A stretch of DNA of 64,000 bases from Purshia tridentata (lineage: Eukaryota; Streptophyta; Magnoliopsida; Rosales; Rosaceae): contig QANT01004195.1 of NCBI GenBank assembly GCA_003254885.1, positions 112,263 to 176,262 of the forward strand. The letters are read 5' to 3'. Under the pieces are notes generated by a model. It was not told where the DNA came from, made no database searches, and saw only the letters and a list, made by a program, of their open reading frames with translations. Made by a program: the position numbers and the translations under genes. Below are positions 24,712-37,400 of this stretch, one piece after another (positions within the stretch are counted from its first letter, which is position 1; the number at the start of each line of letters is the position of its first letter).

Positions 24712-27030
24712 CTATGAAATAATCCATGTCAACAACTGCTTCTCCACTGCTTCCCAGTTATGAACCTTGGTGACCAGGGGGTGCTCATTAATAGAATCAG
24801 TCTTGCACCAAGGATATGAGTTCTCATAATCAAAAAGTAGAACCTTGATCCCAACATCGGCACATTCAATTGCATATCTTGGATTGTCATCAATTAGAAC
24901 CTTTGCTCCTAAGGACCTAGCAAATGCATGTCATCAGAGCAGAGTCAGTAGCAATAGTCTATCTAGTAGGATTATAATTGGGTCCCATGAGGAGATAGTA
25001 GCCCACAAAACCAACAAGCAGGTAAATATGCAACTGGAACAGGATACTTGAGCACAACATTCATTTCAGAATTGCAGGTTATAAAAGAATATAGTAAGAA
25101 AAGAACTTCGTAAGATACTTATCAAGAAGTTTAAAATACACAAGATCAAACTATCTAAAGTGATTCACGAGCATACCTGCATATTTCTGACTTAGGCCTG
25201 GACTTTCCATCTAAAGCAAAGTGGTTACCAAAGTGAATCTCCTGAAACAGTCCTGGAAAATGCTTCTCAATCCATTGAATTGTGTGGTCCTTAATTACAT
25301 TCTGCCGAGACCTATTAATGCATGCATATGCCAAAAGATCAAGTTAGTCAATGCTCATGCAAACATAATATTAAATGAAAGAAACTCGGTTAATTGTACA
25401 TACGTTACAATTGACAGGTTACAAAATTCTGACAGCTTATGAAGTGTCTCATGAGCACCGGGAAGTGGGTGAATCCCGGCCTTGAAATATGGTGTTTTAA
25501 AGAACTCATGAACGCGTTTATCAGCTGTCAAAACAAAGTAGATATTATCAATTATAACAATGCTTAAAAGAAGGGAGAAAAGAGGGGAGAAAAGAAGGGA
25601 GAAAAGAAGAATTTGGTGATTCAAATGAAGTTCCCATTTTCAATATTCAATTAGCAGGATTGAATTAGAAAAAAGGTAGGTTAGATCCAAATATGAACCG
25701 AACCCAAATGTAATTTATAAAGGCGCCAATAGCTTAGCTGATAAAAGGCCTTTGGTGTCATTATTTCATAAATGATGATCATGATTATGATAACAACAAC
25801 CCCGATTATCTTCTGATGCAAAACAGTAGAAAAAATAGACACATTAGTAGTACCTTCATCACGTGAACAGTTCCATATCTGTAACAGAAAAATATGATGC
25901 ATCAGAATATGCCAAGTAAAATGTAAATGGTTTTCCCACAAACAGAGCATATCAAAGAGAAAAGGAGCAAATGTAGATACATATATAAAAATATATATAA
26001 TATATATCTCCGTACAAATAACTCAACTCAACTCATCAATCAAGGTCAGAGGTAGGCAGGAGGGACGCAAACATAATTTATAGTACAATCCAAGACAATA
26101 GCTGAAATGTAAGACGTAAGATCACAATGTAAACTAGCATACTGAACCATGAAATAGCCAGAGAAGTCAATTAGCAGCATCGCATACTCAATCCTGGAAA
26201 CAAGTCATATTCTTTTAAATAAATGGGTAGACATATGGCTATTATATCAGCAATGCTAAAAGCAGTTAAAAAGTTCAACTTGTGACTGTCCAAATATAAT
26301 GAGTCATATCTAACAGTCATGAATGCATGATTGAGGCGGTACAAACTCATTGACTCGGTCAGTTGGTTCCCAAACTATTGGACACCAGGCAATACCTTGA
26401 AGAACTCATACACATGGTACTCGGAAACTGAATGGTTGGAGGAGTAACGATCAGCAATAAACCTGTTGAGAGCAGACACGAAATTTCCCAACACTGGAGA
26501 AGACAAAGAATCATATATCAGAAAAACACAAACCCAACTTGGCAAATACAAAAGAGAACATAATGACCATGATTCAGAACAGAAATGGAGAACCAATGCA
26601 ATATATATATACCCTCGTCGACATCGACCGCAACAACGACTTTCTCACGGGGCAAAGGATGGTGAGGCAACCCGGAATGGCTCCCGCGCTCCTGGCAACC
26701 GTTTGGGGAGGTCAATCCAATGGCATCGGAGCTGCTGCGTAGGTCCAATTCAACATCACGGACCAATTGGGCATTGGGGTTCTCAAAGGCATTGGCATGA
26801 AGCTTTATGCTATTGCCATTGCCATTGCTATGAGACTGCTGTTGGTGGTGGTTGTTGTGGTGAGACTGGAAGCACCCTCTAATGTTTAAACTACAGCAAA
26901 GACTAGCATTCCCATTCCTAATTCTACGAGGAAAAGCTGCGTGCTTCCAAGAGTGATCTATGGAGGATGGGGGCCATTGGCTTTGAGCATGAAATCCCCT
27001 GCAGTTATGGTTGTACAAATACGCAGCCAT
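24712..27030 (-). CDS. HAD-superfamily 5'-nucleotidase (NT5C/YqfW-like) protein
   Basis: Predicted HAD-fold phosphatase related to 5'(3')-deoxyribonucleotidases; the true substrate is unknown. Exons (minus): 27030-26613, 26493-26396, 25878-25854, 25524-25404, 25311-25177, 24916-24712, giving 333 aa; one exon is only 25 bases. The first 130 residues are low complexity, rich in His, Asn and Ser, and could include an organelle-targeting peptide. The HAD core is complete: motif I AVDVDEVLG near 134-142 (nucleophile and acid/base Asp pair), motif II IVTSRQ, the Lys in GKSRPKSE, and motif IV LIDDNPRYA. It is tail-to-tail with LKR/SDH. Family assignment is firm; specificity is inference. Confidence 0.9.
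25563..25612. repeat. GAAAAGAAGGGA tandem repeat in intron
   Basis: About four 12-base purine units in intron 3 of the HAD phosphatase gene. Confidence 0.7.
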
Positions 27031-28244
27031 CTCTGTAAATCGATGAGGATGATGAAGTAAAGGTTGGAGCTTTGAGTTTACAAAAAAGCGCACGCTGCCT
27101 TGGTTTTTTAACAACAACATAACGATGCCAATGCCCCCACTCTCTCTCACACTCTCACACTCTCACACCGTTCACAGCGATGATTTCATAAACCCTAGAA
27201 AAATTCCCAATTAGGAAACCACTCGCGGATTGCAAAATCTAGAGAAACACGAAGGTGAAGGTGAATCCAAGAATATCACGTATATTCATAAAGCATCAAT
27301 GACGTCGATGCTCTCTCTCTCTCCCTCTCCGTCTCTATTTGTTTCTCCAAATTCCAAAAGCCAAAAGCTCTCCAACTCTGTTCCAAACTTCCAATCGTAT
27401 AAACTGCAAATCTAATAATTATTTGATTTTTTTAGTTTGATTGTGACTTTAATTATTGGTTAAAGCGGAAATTCGGCCTCGAATTCCGATTTTCGTGTTC
27501 TAAATTTCTAATTAATCCAATTTCCTAAATATCCAAATACTCTCTTTCTTTTTTTTTTTAATCTTAAATTTTAATAAAGATTAAAAGTCGATTCCCTCCC
27601 TCTCTCAGTCTCCCTTCATTTTTTTTCTTCTCTTTTTGACTTTTTAGGCCCTACCATATTGGGCCACCCATGTTTTTTTTCTATTGTTTAATTTAAACAT
27701 TTTTGCTACTATTTTGGGCTCTTTCGAACATGAAAAGGAATATTAACTACAACACTTTTGGTGATTTTGCAGTCACCTTTAGTTTTCATGATAAAGTATT
27801 AGTCATTTCTCTGTTTTATAGTAAAATACTAAAATGTGTTAGCATAATTATAAAACTATTTGTATTAGATGTAATCCATAATAATTTAAAAGTTACAAGT
27901 AATATCTTTAATTTTATTAGTTAATCAAATTATGTGATAATTGATATTTAGTAATTACATCAAATTTTATAATTCATTGTAGAATTTATGTACTAATTTA
28001 CATATCAATTGTCACATAATGTGATCATTATACACAAATGAATGATTTTCATATATATAAGTAGCTGAACAAGATTTCTAAGTGGGCTAGAAAGAACAGA
28101 AATCAAGGTGATAATCAAACAGTTGATTAATCCCAAGTAATTAACCCTTAAGAATAGATACAATATGATTGTGGTGCCGTAAGAAAAAAAAAAGTAGGAG
28201 ATCTTTGTCTGAAAGCCCATATCTTTGAGAAGCTACTAGGCGAA
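27031..28244. other. Intergenic between HAD phosphatase and glucanase
   Basis: Left part is the 5' flank of the HAD phosphatase gene, with CT-rich runs near 27130-27165 and 27312-27335 that may be 5' UTR. The rest is very AT-rich and contains the palindromic stretch at 27929-28023. Confidence 0.5.
27929..28023. repeat. Small inverted repeat (MITE-like relic)
   Basis: Arms of about 20 bases (ATTATGTGATAATTGATATT and, reversed, CATTATGTGACAATTGATAT) flank about 50 bases that are themselves partly palindromic. No target-site duplication is certain. Confidence 0.5.
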
Positions 28245-30616
28245 TCACCAGATGGTCAATGTGGACTCTAGTACAAGGAAAAGTAACAACCCCATCACAA
28301 CATTGTGGAAGCTGTGCTCTCTTAACCCAGCGGCCAATGAAGAATGAGACGTTTCATGCTTCCCCAGATCAATCATGATATTAAATCGACAAGTAGTACT
28401 CTTCTGGCCATTTACAGATGGGGTTGGATCCACACTTGTGGTGACTGAAAGACCAGAGAAATTGCAAGCACCTTTGCGCTGGTCCATGGTTTGGTAGTAC
28501 ATGTTGAAAGCATAAGAAGCATTGCTCTTAGCATCCAGCATTCCACAAGAGGATCCATATCCAAGACTGGTGCAATCTGCATAAGTGCAAGCATAGCTTA
28601 TGCTCTCAGCCAAAGTGGGGTCTGAAATGCTTGCATCTGGTGCCATTATGCACCATTGTTTTGCCAAGTATTTCACTCCTTTTGCTGGGACTAAGCCTTT
28701 TCCACCACCTCTGTTCAATGAGTATTTGACTGTTCCGTCATAGTTGAAGATGCCCCAATGCCTCTCAAAATTCCCAGGTTGGACGCTCTTGGCATCCTCA
28801 TCTATGAGTGCAAATATGTAGATGTCTGGTGGGTTCGACCTCTTTGGGGTGCCTTCGCCTGCAAGCAAGGTATTAAATGTCAATGTTAAGAAAATGGGAC
28901 ATTGGTATTTGTTAAAAAGGAAAATATCGAGGATTTTTCAAAGATAAATAATACTAGAGACACCAACTATTATCTCAACTTTTACTTTTAACTGATATGA
29001 CACGACATATTAATCTATATTTAATGTAAATAAATGAGGTTCATAATAGACCTAATGGCTAAAAAATGAAATATTATCACATCAGTTGAAATTCATAAAG
29101 TTGAAATAATAGTTGATGCGTCTAATATTATTTAATTTTTTTTTTGAAATTTTAGCCCATACCCGCAATTATGCGATCTAAAAGGCCTTGGTTGAACCTT
29201 TTTGCATCCTCTATGTTGGCATTAGGGTCACCATCTGTTGGCCATCCAACCTCTCCAACAATGACAGGCAAGGAGGAGAAGCCATTCTTTTCAAGAGCTG
29301 CAATGCAAGTGTCAAAATTGGCATCAAGAACATTGGTGTAAGAGATAGAGCCATCCACAACGGGTTTAGAGGTGTTGTTGAAGAAGGCATATTCTTTGGG
29401 GAAATCGGGGTCAGCTTGGAGGCTGAGAAAAGGGTAGATGTTGATGGTGAGAGCACCACCATTGTCACTGAGAAACTTAATGATGGAAAGCATAAGGCTA
29501 TGGATGTCGGACCGGAAGTCACCGCCGGAGGGAAGACCACTGTCAGTCTGGTAAACATCTGCGTTTAGTGCAACGGTGACCTTCACTTGCCTCCCAAGCC
29601 CAGCTTTTATGAGGGCTGCTTGAATATTTTGGAGCGCTGGAAATGTGGTTTGCAGGAAAGTGTCTTTGTAGGTTTTAAGGAAAGGTTCATTGCCCACAGC
29701 AACATACCTACAGAGATTCACATGACAAATAATTCACTTTCAAATTCTCAATCAATCATTAGTTTCTTTTAACTGTTTAGTTGTGAAAAATGTTGTTTCT
29801 TTTGCATTTATGTTCAGTGTTTGATGAATTGCTGATGATATATAGGGATTTCATTCCCTGACCCAACTTTAAATAACTCTTTGGATAAATGAAAGATGAA
29901 AAGAAGATCATCACATTGGGATCAATTCTGTTATCAAAAAGTTTGCCTTCTTTTTTCCTGCCAATTTGAAAACTTTTATAAAGGGTTGAAAATAAGTGAC
30001 AACTTGCTCAAACCCTGTCAAAAAATATTCGAGAAAGATTAGCACTACTTAAAACTTTTATTTCTAAAACTATAAATTTTTACTCTTTTTCAAATTTCTT
30101 GAAATTCTAACCTTAAGAATAAAGATCACTTTATCACACACCCACTAAAAGAGTTCGAATAGTGGGAAGAGCTTCAAATGATAAGCATCTCAAAGCTCGT
30201 GTTTTAAATACTGAGGCTGCTTTTTTATTTTTGGCAAATAGGAAAACAATAGCGTGAAAACTAGAGTGATTTTACCTGATATCGACCCCGTTTTTGGATA
30301 TGTAGGTGGATATATTTTGAGACACCCAATTCTCAGCCACCCCAACACTGCTGGCAAGTGGTGCCAAGAACTCATTGGGTATCCCCACCATAACCTTTAT
30401 ACCAGTATTTCCCAGGGCCTTGAGTGCCCCAGGATCAGCTTCAAACAGCTTCACTTTGTCGAACCCATTGTCCTTCATAAGCTTCACAACTATGTTGGGT
30501 GGCAATGGGTGTGTGGAACGCGTTCCCCAGTTGCATGCCAAGCCACCAAGAACCCCTCTCACCAACCCTTCACCGAGTGTGATGACAAATAAAATCCACA
30601 GGCACCGGAAACCCAT
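28245..30616 (-). CDS. GH17 glucan endo-1,3-beta-glucosidase with X8/CBM43 domain, GPI-type
   Basis: Predicted to hydrolyse or remodel callose at the cell surface or plasmodesmata. Exons (minus): 30616-30276, 29707-29163, 28858-28245, 499 aa. A signal peptide covers about 1-24. In the GH17 barrel the acid/base Glu is E121 in VGNEPF and the nucleophile Glu is E266 in [10 protein letters not shown]. The X8 callose-binding domain runs from about 363 to 437, with Cys at 365, 386, 391, 400 and 427 (and another at 452). The last 18 residues are hydrophobic after a Ser/Ala-rich stretch, as expected for a GPI-anchor signal. Intron 2 carries a small inverted-repeat element. A full-length member; the exact subgroup is not assigned. 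Confidence 0.94.
28946..29133. mobile_element. MITE-like inverted-repeat element in GH17 intron 2
   Basis: Arms of about 55 bases at 28946-29001 and 29077-29133 are imperfect inverted copies; both contain CAACTATTAT.TCAACTTT and AACTGAT.TGA. The loop is about 75 bases. The right end is about 30 bases from the intron boundary at 29163. No target-site duplication was clear. Confidence 0.7.
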
Positions 30617-31493
30617 GTTTTCTTATGCCTCTCAATCCCGGTGTTCGGGTTTGAGATGAAGCAGCACTACTTTGAATTTAAACATAAAGGTTGATAAATG
30701 TCCTTTTATGACACTAAAAGGCAAGGAATCCGCATAAACATTAACTGGGAATTGGATTCTGAGGGGGGAGAAAAGTAAACCCATTTGGATCATTTACGAT
30801 ATTTTAATTGAGAGAATAATCCATCAAGAAAAGAATAGAGTGAACTTGTTGTAAACCAGTTTTTTTGTGCTAGAACATCTTGCATGGGAAACGAAAAACC
30901 CATGCACAAGGAATGTACTTCTCCTCACACGCTTGTTTTGTCCCAGACTATAAAGTTGGCATGAGGAAGAGTCCCTTTCGTATTCTCAATTCACTTTTGT
31001 TAAAAATAAATATATAAACAAAAAAATCTGATTTATGTACGACTGCACAACCAGTAACCAAGACTTCGGTACAGCCATTGTTCATGTGATCATCAGATTA
31101 AAAAAGCTCTCATGAATTAACATACTTCATGAGTCAAAAATATTTCTTGACTGATATCTATATGTAGGTGCGATTGAAATCAATTAATCATTTGCTACAT
31201 AAATTAGACCATAAAAGATAAAGAAGGAGATTTATGTGAAACGATAAAAAGGCTGATTCAAAACAATTATGGTTTCCCCTTTTTCCTTTCCAACTACATT
31301 AGAATCGTTACAACAAAATATACTGGGGAAGTGAAAACTGAAAAATACCTCTATCGGAAGAAAAGGAAATTTTATAGGCACAGATGAAAGAATATCAGTC
31401 GAACAAAATTAGACATCAGTGTTTGGAGCAGTGATGTCGAAAATCACTCCATCCAAGATTCTTGTCAAAGTGGCAACGACAAGAAAAAAATAT
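30617..31493. other. Intergenic between GH17 gene and BIG5-like gene
   Basis: Holds the GH17 promoter (right of 30617 on the minus strand) and the 3' flank of the ARF-GEF gene. I see no gene or repeat of note. Confidence 0.5.
30703..30709 (-). promoter_or_regulatory. Candidate TATA box of the GH17 gene
   Basis: ATAAAAG on the minus strand, about 90 bases upstream of the start codon. Position is plausible; there is no direct proof. Confidence 0.35.
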
Positions 31494-34400
31494 CTATGGC
31501 AGAAGTGCTTTCAATTGTGCCCTGAAAAGATCACCAAGAGCTCCACGAACATCCATCTGTGAATGAATCAAGCATTTATCAGTTTCCCAGGACATATCCT
31601 AATCTCTAATTAGTAATTAACTGTTGTAAGATTGTGAAATGTTTACAGAACTTAATACAGACGGGCCATAATCATGACAAGAAACATGGGAAGAGGAGAT
31701 TACCTGGTCGCAGCATACAAGCTTAGTAAGCAGGGGATAGAAGTCTCTAAGATGTTTTTTGAAAATCTGTTTGTTCATAAAGCACATGCCCTTAAGTACC
31801 TGAAAGACCAAAAAAGAAAGAACATAATCCGTTAGTACTACAATATACAAAACTCATGTGGGCAATTGAGCACATAAAATATTGTCCATTATTGTCCAAT
31901 AAACAAGAAGAATGCCAAGCACAACTCAGGTGAATCCACCAACCCAATTAAATGGGGGTTTCAGATTATAACAATATGTCAAAGATCTGGACAAAGAAAG
32001 ACCGCATGAAGTTGTAAGAATATCAATTTACAAGGGCCTTTTTAATTGATTGACCAACCATGGACAAGAAAGGCAGCAGTGTGTGAAATGTATAAGCCGG
32101 CTGTGAGGGCATAAAAAAATATGAATGTCCAAATACATATGTGTACAAGAGTTTTGTTTTCAATAAAATGAATGGGAGATGTGGCACTAATCTGCCAAGA
32201 GGCATAATACTTTCTAGTGGTACACATGGTAATTACAAGGTTAAACCAGCAGCTACAAAATATTGTGGATTAAAAAAAACAATCATACTGTGCCAAAAAT
32301 AAAATAAAATAAAATAAACTATCGATCATACACAAGCCAAAAAAGCACCACATAGCATTTCATGCCCCACAATAATTTAAATGGCACTTTATACCTTAAC
32401 AATTATTGGAGATCGTAACTCCAGAACCCGATGAATATCCATATTAGTCGTCTCCCCAGCACTGGACTGTAGATCAGATGCCTCCCGGAGTACTTGTTCA
32501 CAGAAAGACACCAGTTTATCTTCTGCTAATCCTTCAACTTTCTCTTCAGCATCAGAATGGTCTTTTAAGCTTGAATTGTTTTCAGTCAATGTAATATCAA
32601 CATTCTGAGAAACATTAGTTTCTTCAAGTCCCTCTTTGTTGGCACTAAACCCAGAAGTTGCTTTCTGTAAGATGTCCAGATATATGCACGTTCCTGCTAA
32701 TTCCTGGCGCAAAAGATTCAGAGGCGGCCTGTCCAAAAGATGAAATAGTCATAAAACTATATTCTTCAGAGAGAAAAAATTCTGCATACAAGTTTACACC
32801 CTACCTCTCATCAGGAATTTGGTGCATGCGTGTTCTGAGATTGGTGTATGAATTATAGGAAGCTGCAAACTCTAACGGAGACAGCAAAATGTCCATAATA
32901 GCAATCTTTTGTGGCGCTTTCAACTTGCTCCAGTATTTCTTCTGGAAATTATAGAGTGATTGTATTAGGCAAACAGCTGTCAGAGGCTTTTTACAGAACC
33001 CAAATGATTCTTTGTTGTTTTTGGATAAATACAGAATCTAATGATTCATTGATCTCAATTTTCCTGCCTAGCTAGTAAACATGTTAACTTATGGCAGCAA
33101 TCCAAATAAAGGCACTTAGAGAATTACTACACATCTCCAAGTTCTGTAGCCTTCTAACTCAAAGTGACTTGCCATATATATTACAGTAAAGGTTCTTCAC
33201 ATTGGATTGCAAATTGACGTTGGATGATTAGAAATAATAATAAGTATTTATGAATTTAAGGGGACATATGAAATAAAAACAACCAAAATTCAAACCTGAA
33301 TACTATCAATGGCACCAAGAAGTAATAATTGAGTGATGCATTTGCCCCTACAAGTTCCCAATAGTAAACTTTCCTCCTCATCTTTGGCATCATGTTCCAC
33401 AGCATCAGGAACCTAATGCAGCATAAAATCAAACACATAATAAATCCATGAAAGCAGGACGCTGATTACACATCATAAAGCCATAAATTCTGGATGCTGA
33501 TCTGTGTAATAAGCCTAACAGCCAAAATAATAAATTTTTAAGAAATTAGTAATTATACCTGAACTGGAGTGGATGGTACTGAAGCATCAGAATCACGACC
33601 CTTAGGCTTAGAAGTAAGATTTCGGAGAAAGAGATTGTCCATAATTCTTTGACCTATTGTTTGCGTCCGTTGGAGGCTTCCACCTTCAGCAGATTTTGTA
33701 GCACTTCCTGACGGTGACAGAAGGCCTATAAGAATAAAAAATGTTATATGGTGCTACTAGACATTTTTTTTCCTTTTTCTTTTTATTTTATTTTATTTTT
33801 TGAAATCTAGCTTAGGCACATCAAGAACAGTGTAAAAAATTAGCTCCATCAATCATAGATTGGGACAATATTAACTCTCCAGGTGCCATTTTTAAAGTAA
33901 GTAAATTGTAGTAATCGGTGACTAGATTGTTCTGTGAAGCATTTTTCTACTAAATGCAAACTACCACAAACAGAGTCTCAGATTTTGAATGTTAATCATA
34001 AGCCATTTAATAAACTTGGAGTTTCTTCCTTTCTTTTTTTTCCTTACTGAAAAGAATGAACATGAAGTTTCATTGGACTTTAAAAACCTAACCTTCAGAT
34101 CCGTCCAAGTTCATTTGCACCCCTGATTCTTGTTTGTGGTCCATCAAGACTGATGCATTTGGATTTCTTCCATTATCATTGACATCAAACTGACGGCTAT
34201 CCACTCCATCATACTCAACAGACTTTATGGAAGCACTGTCACCTGAATTGACCTCTAAATCTCTAAATACCGTCCTAATGTTCTTTGGGTTCTCAAAACC
34301 CAAAGCATTTAGCAGTTCAAGTGGTTGCGTTGTGTACAAAGCATCTCTGATGATAGTAATAAAATGATTAGTATTAGAACAGCTACAAAAAGATTTCCAG

Positions 34401-37400
34401 ATAATAGGAGATACACACCTTATGCTTCTCAACAGTGTATCCCAATCACTCTCGCTGAATTGATGTCCTCCAACTTCAATGAGATGCACCAGTGCACCCA
34501 GAGATAATGAAACCACTGCTTGATCAGTCTTTTTGGCACAATCTAACAGCAGACTGAGTAGTGGTGGCAACATAAAACATACCTCCTGCACAAAGGAAAG
34601 ACTTCACGGTTACGCTATCTGTGGAACACCAATTTCAAATTGTACAAAACCTTTTTCCCGCATAACCAATATATAAGAATATAAGTTTCCATTTGTTTTA
34701 CCACAATTGAACAAACGTCCATTTTCCTCCCTTAGTACATGTGATTCTTCACCAATCACTAGTGAAACGAATACAATTTGTACAGATAGAATTAAGCTCA
34801 ACCTACCTTGTAAAAAGTGTTGAAAAGATTGCACAGCAACTGAAGTGAGTGAATGCTTGTTTCACGGAACCATTCCTCATCAGAAGAAACCAAGCTTTCC
34901 TTTCCAGCATGTCTCACATGATCAAATATGGGAAACAAGACACGATGGAAAATGCTCTCCCAAAATGATGATGAGAACTTGTTACCCCTCTCATTCAGTA
35001 GATCAAACAAAACTTCGAGTGCACAGCTTCTGACCTCTGGTCTTGTATCTGATGTCAGATCAGACAGACCAGCCAGCATTGGGAACCAATAATGCTCAGT
35101 CACATCAAAAGTTGTATCCACATTTACATCAATAGGCTTCGAAGCACCACCAGGTATAAGACCCTGAAAGTGACAAACCAGCAGTTAAACAGGGATATCT
35201 TGACAGCAAAGCAACAAGCTATCAATACATACAAGCGGGAAGACACCATAGAATCATAAACATCAACCCAACCGACAATAACACATCCACCTCTGGCAAA
35301 GAAGCCCAACACTAGTGATGAGGTTTTTTACAAAAAAAATATATATATATTTAATTCTAAACAACTAGTGATGAGAGTATCACAAGAAATGTAAAGTATC
35401 CCTTTTTCTTTGTTATATCCTTCTTCCCAACCACTTGAACATGGGTATCAATATTTGAATAGTTTTGTAAGATAAATCAAACCCAATAATTTGAATTTAT
35501 CAACTTCAGCTGAAATTTTATCAATTCAGTTACCAGTAATATGGTTCAGGAAATATTTAGGGAATCCAACAAACTGTACTGAAGGACACAAGTGAAAGCA
35601 GCATGCAATGAATGAAAAGGCATCCACGAAGAAGCAAGAACAAAAAAAAGGTTGATGCCAAGAGGAACCACTACTAGATTAATACAGAATTGATACATGA
35701 AAAACACAAATGAAAAATAAAGGCAAACAAACCTCTGCCAGACGATCCTCACATATGCGCAAGAGTGCAATAGCCTTCAAACTTATACGGTGTGAACTTC
35801 TATTATTTGCAAACCTGATAAGACAGTTGACACAGTCCATAAAACAATCTCCAACTACTTGATCGAAGTGTTCCAAGATAACTGCAAATTTACCAGTGTT
35901 AGATACACCAAAATTGTGAAGATGAGGAAAAACATCAATATGTCATGAAGAAATAAAGGAAAAAAAATTGTTACCCTGTTCAACATTTTCAAATGCACTC
36001 TCAACAATTGATTCCAATTCATCATCTGCAGCAGCTGTAAAGATCATGAAAACGCTACGCCATCCAGACTTGATGCTCCCCACTTTGGATTTTATCATCT
36101 GCAAAAGACACCGGAATCAATTTTGTTTCTAGCAGGATAATTCTATATTGAGAAGGTTGAGGGGGAAAATAGGAAAGTGCATTCTGCAAATCAAATTATG
36201 TAGACATACTTGAACAATACAGTCAACAATTAGGCTCCTTATGGATTCACTTCGACTATTGCGCATAAGAACAACAAAAGGCTTAAGAATGTCATTTTGG
36301 AATGTGAAATTGGCAAGTTCAGCTCGCTCCAGATACTTCATACCAAGCTGCCTTAGAGAATCTATTGCATACATAGCAATTTTCTCATCATGATGACTTC
36401 CAGCTGAAATAAAGTGGTTTGCCAGCACAGACCATATTCTAGCCCACACCTGTAAAAAGTTATTAAAAATTTTCAAAATACGGATAACCGAAAACTGGCT
36501 AGAGCAAAACAGAATAGCACTTCATGAGATGCAGTTAACAGTGGTCATCTTCATGTTAAACAACAACTTATGCTGAGTCACATTTCACATTTCGTAATTC
36601 AATTTCCACATGAACAACTTCAAACACAAACTTTCCTTATAGCATATATCCATGCATTCAGAAAAATGCATGAAATTACTCCAAATCAAGTTAAGCTTAT
36701 CTATGGACAAATTCAAGATCGTTTTCTCTAGAAATAATAATTGAAATGTTAACTAATATACTGTGTTTAACTTTGCTCCTGATCATCAAAACTACATTTA
36801 AGCATGTGACCTGTCTTTATGAGATGAGAGAGGCCTACCTTCTATTGTTTATCCCAGAAGCCTAATGGGCATCTAATGGATCCAAAACCTAAAAAAGACA
36901 TTAACCAATTTACTATAGTTTATCACATGAATACCACAACACACTTCACAAGATACACTCATCTACATTACAAGAAAAAAACATTACTTTCCACTTTCTT
37001 AAATAAAAATATACCATGCGTATACGAGCCATGTTGTAGTAGCTGATCTCAACAAGTTTCTGCAAGCTAAAAACACGAGCTGGAGTTTGTTTTAGCTCTT
37101 CAGCTGATACACCACAGAGTGCAGTGAAGAACTCCACTACCGAATCACTAGGAAGCTGAACACTATTCACAAATACTTGTTCAGAAGGTTTTCCAGCCAA
37201 CTCCCTTAGAGATTGAAGAACAGCATCTTTGGAGATTTGGTTTGATCCATGCATTACTGTTGCAGAAATAGCAGGAGTTGTCGTAATGAATTCAAGCCTA
37301 GAAACACATTCCAAAACTGCATTCCAGGTATCTTGAAGAGAGCTAGCCTCTGAGTCACAAAGAGCTAGTAGAGTTCGCAGTGCTTCCACATTTTTACTAC

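Noticed and set aside
25722-25750. TAGCTTAGCTGATAAAAGG, like a tRNA or SINE A box
   Set aside because: No B box follows within 30-60 bases and no flanking duplication was found; it lies within an intron of the HAD phosphatase gene.
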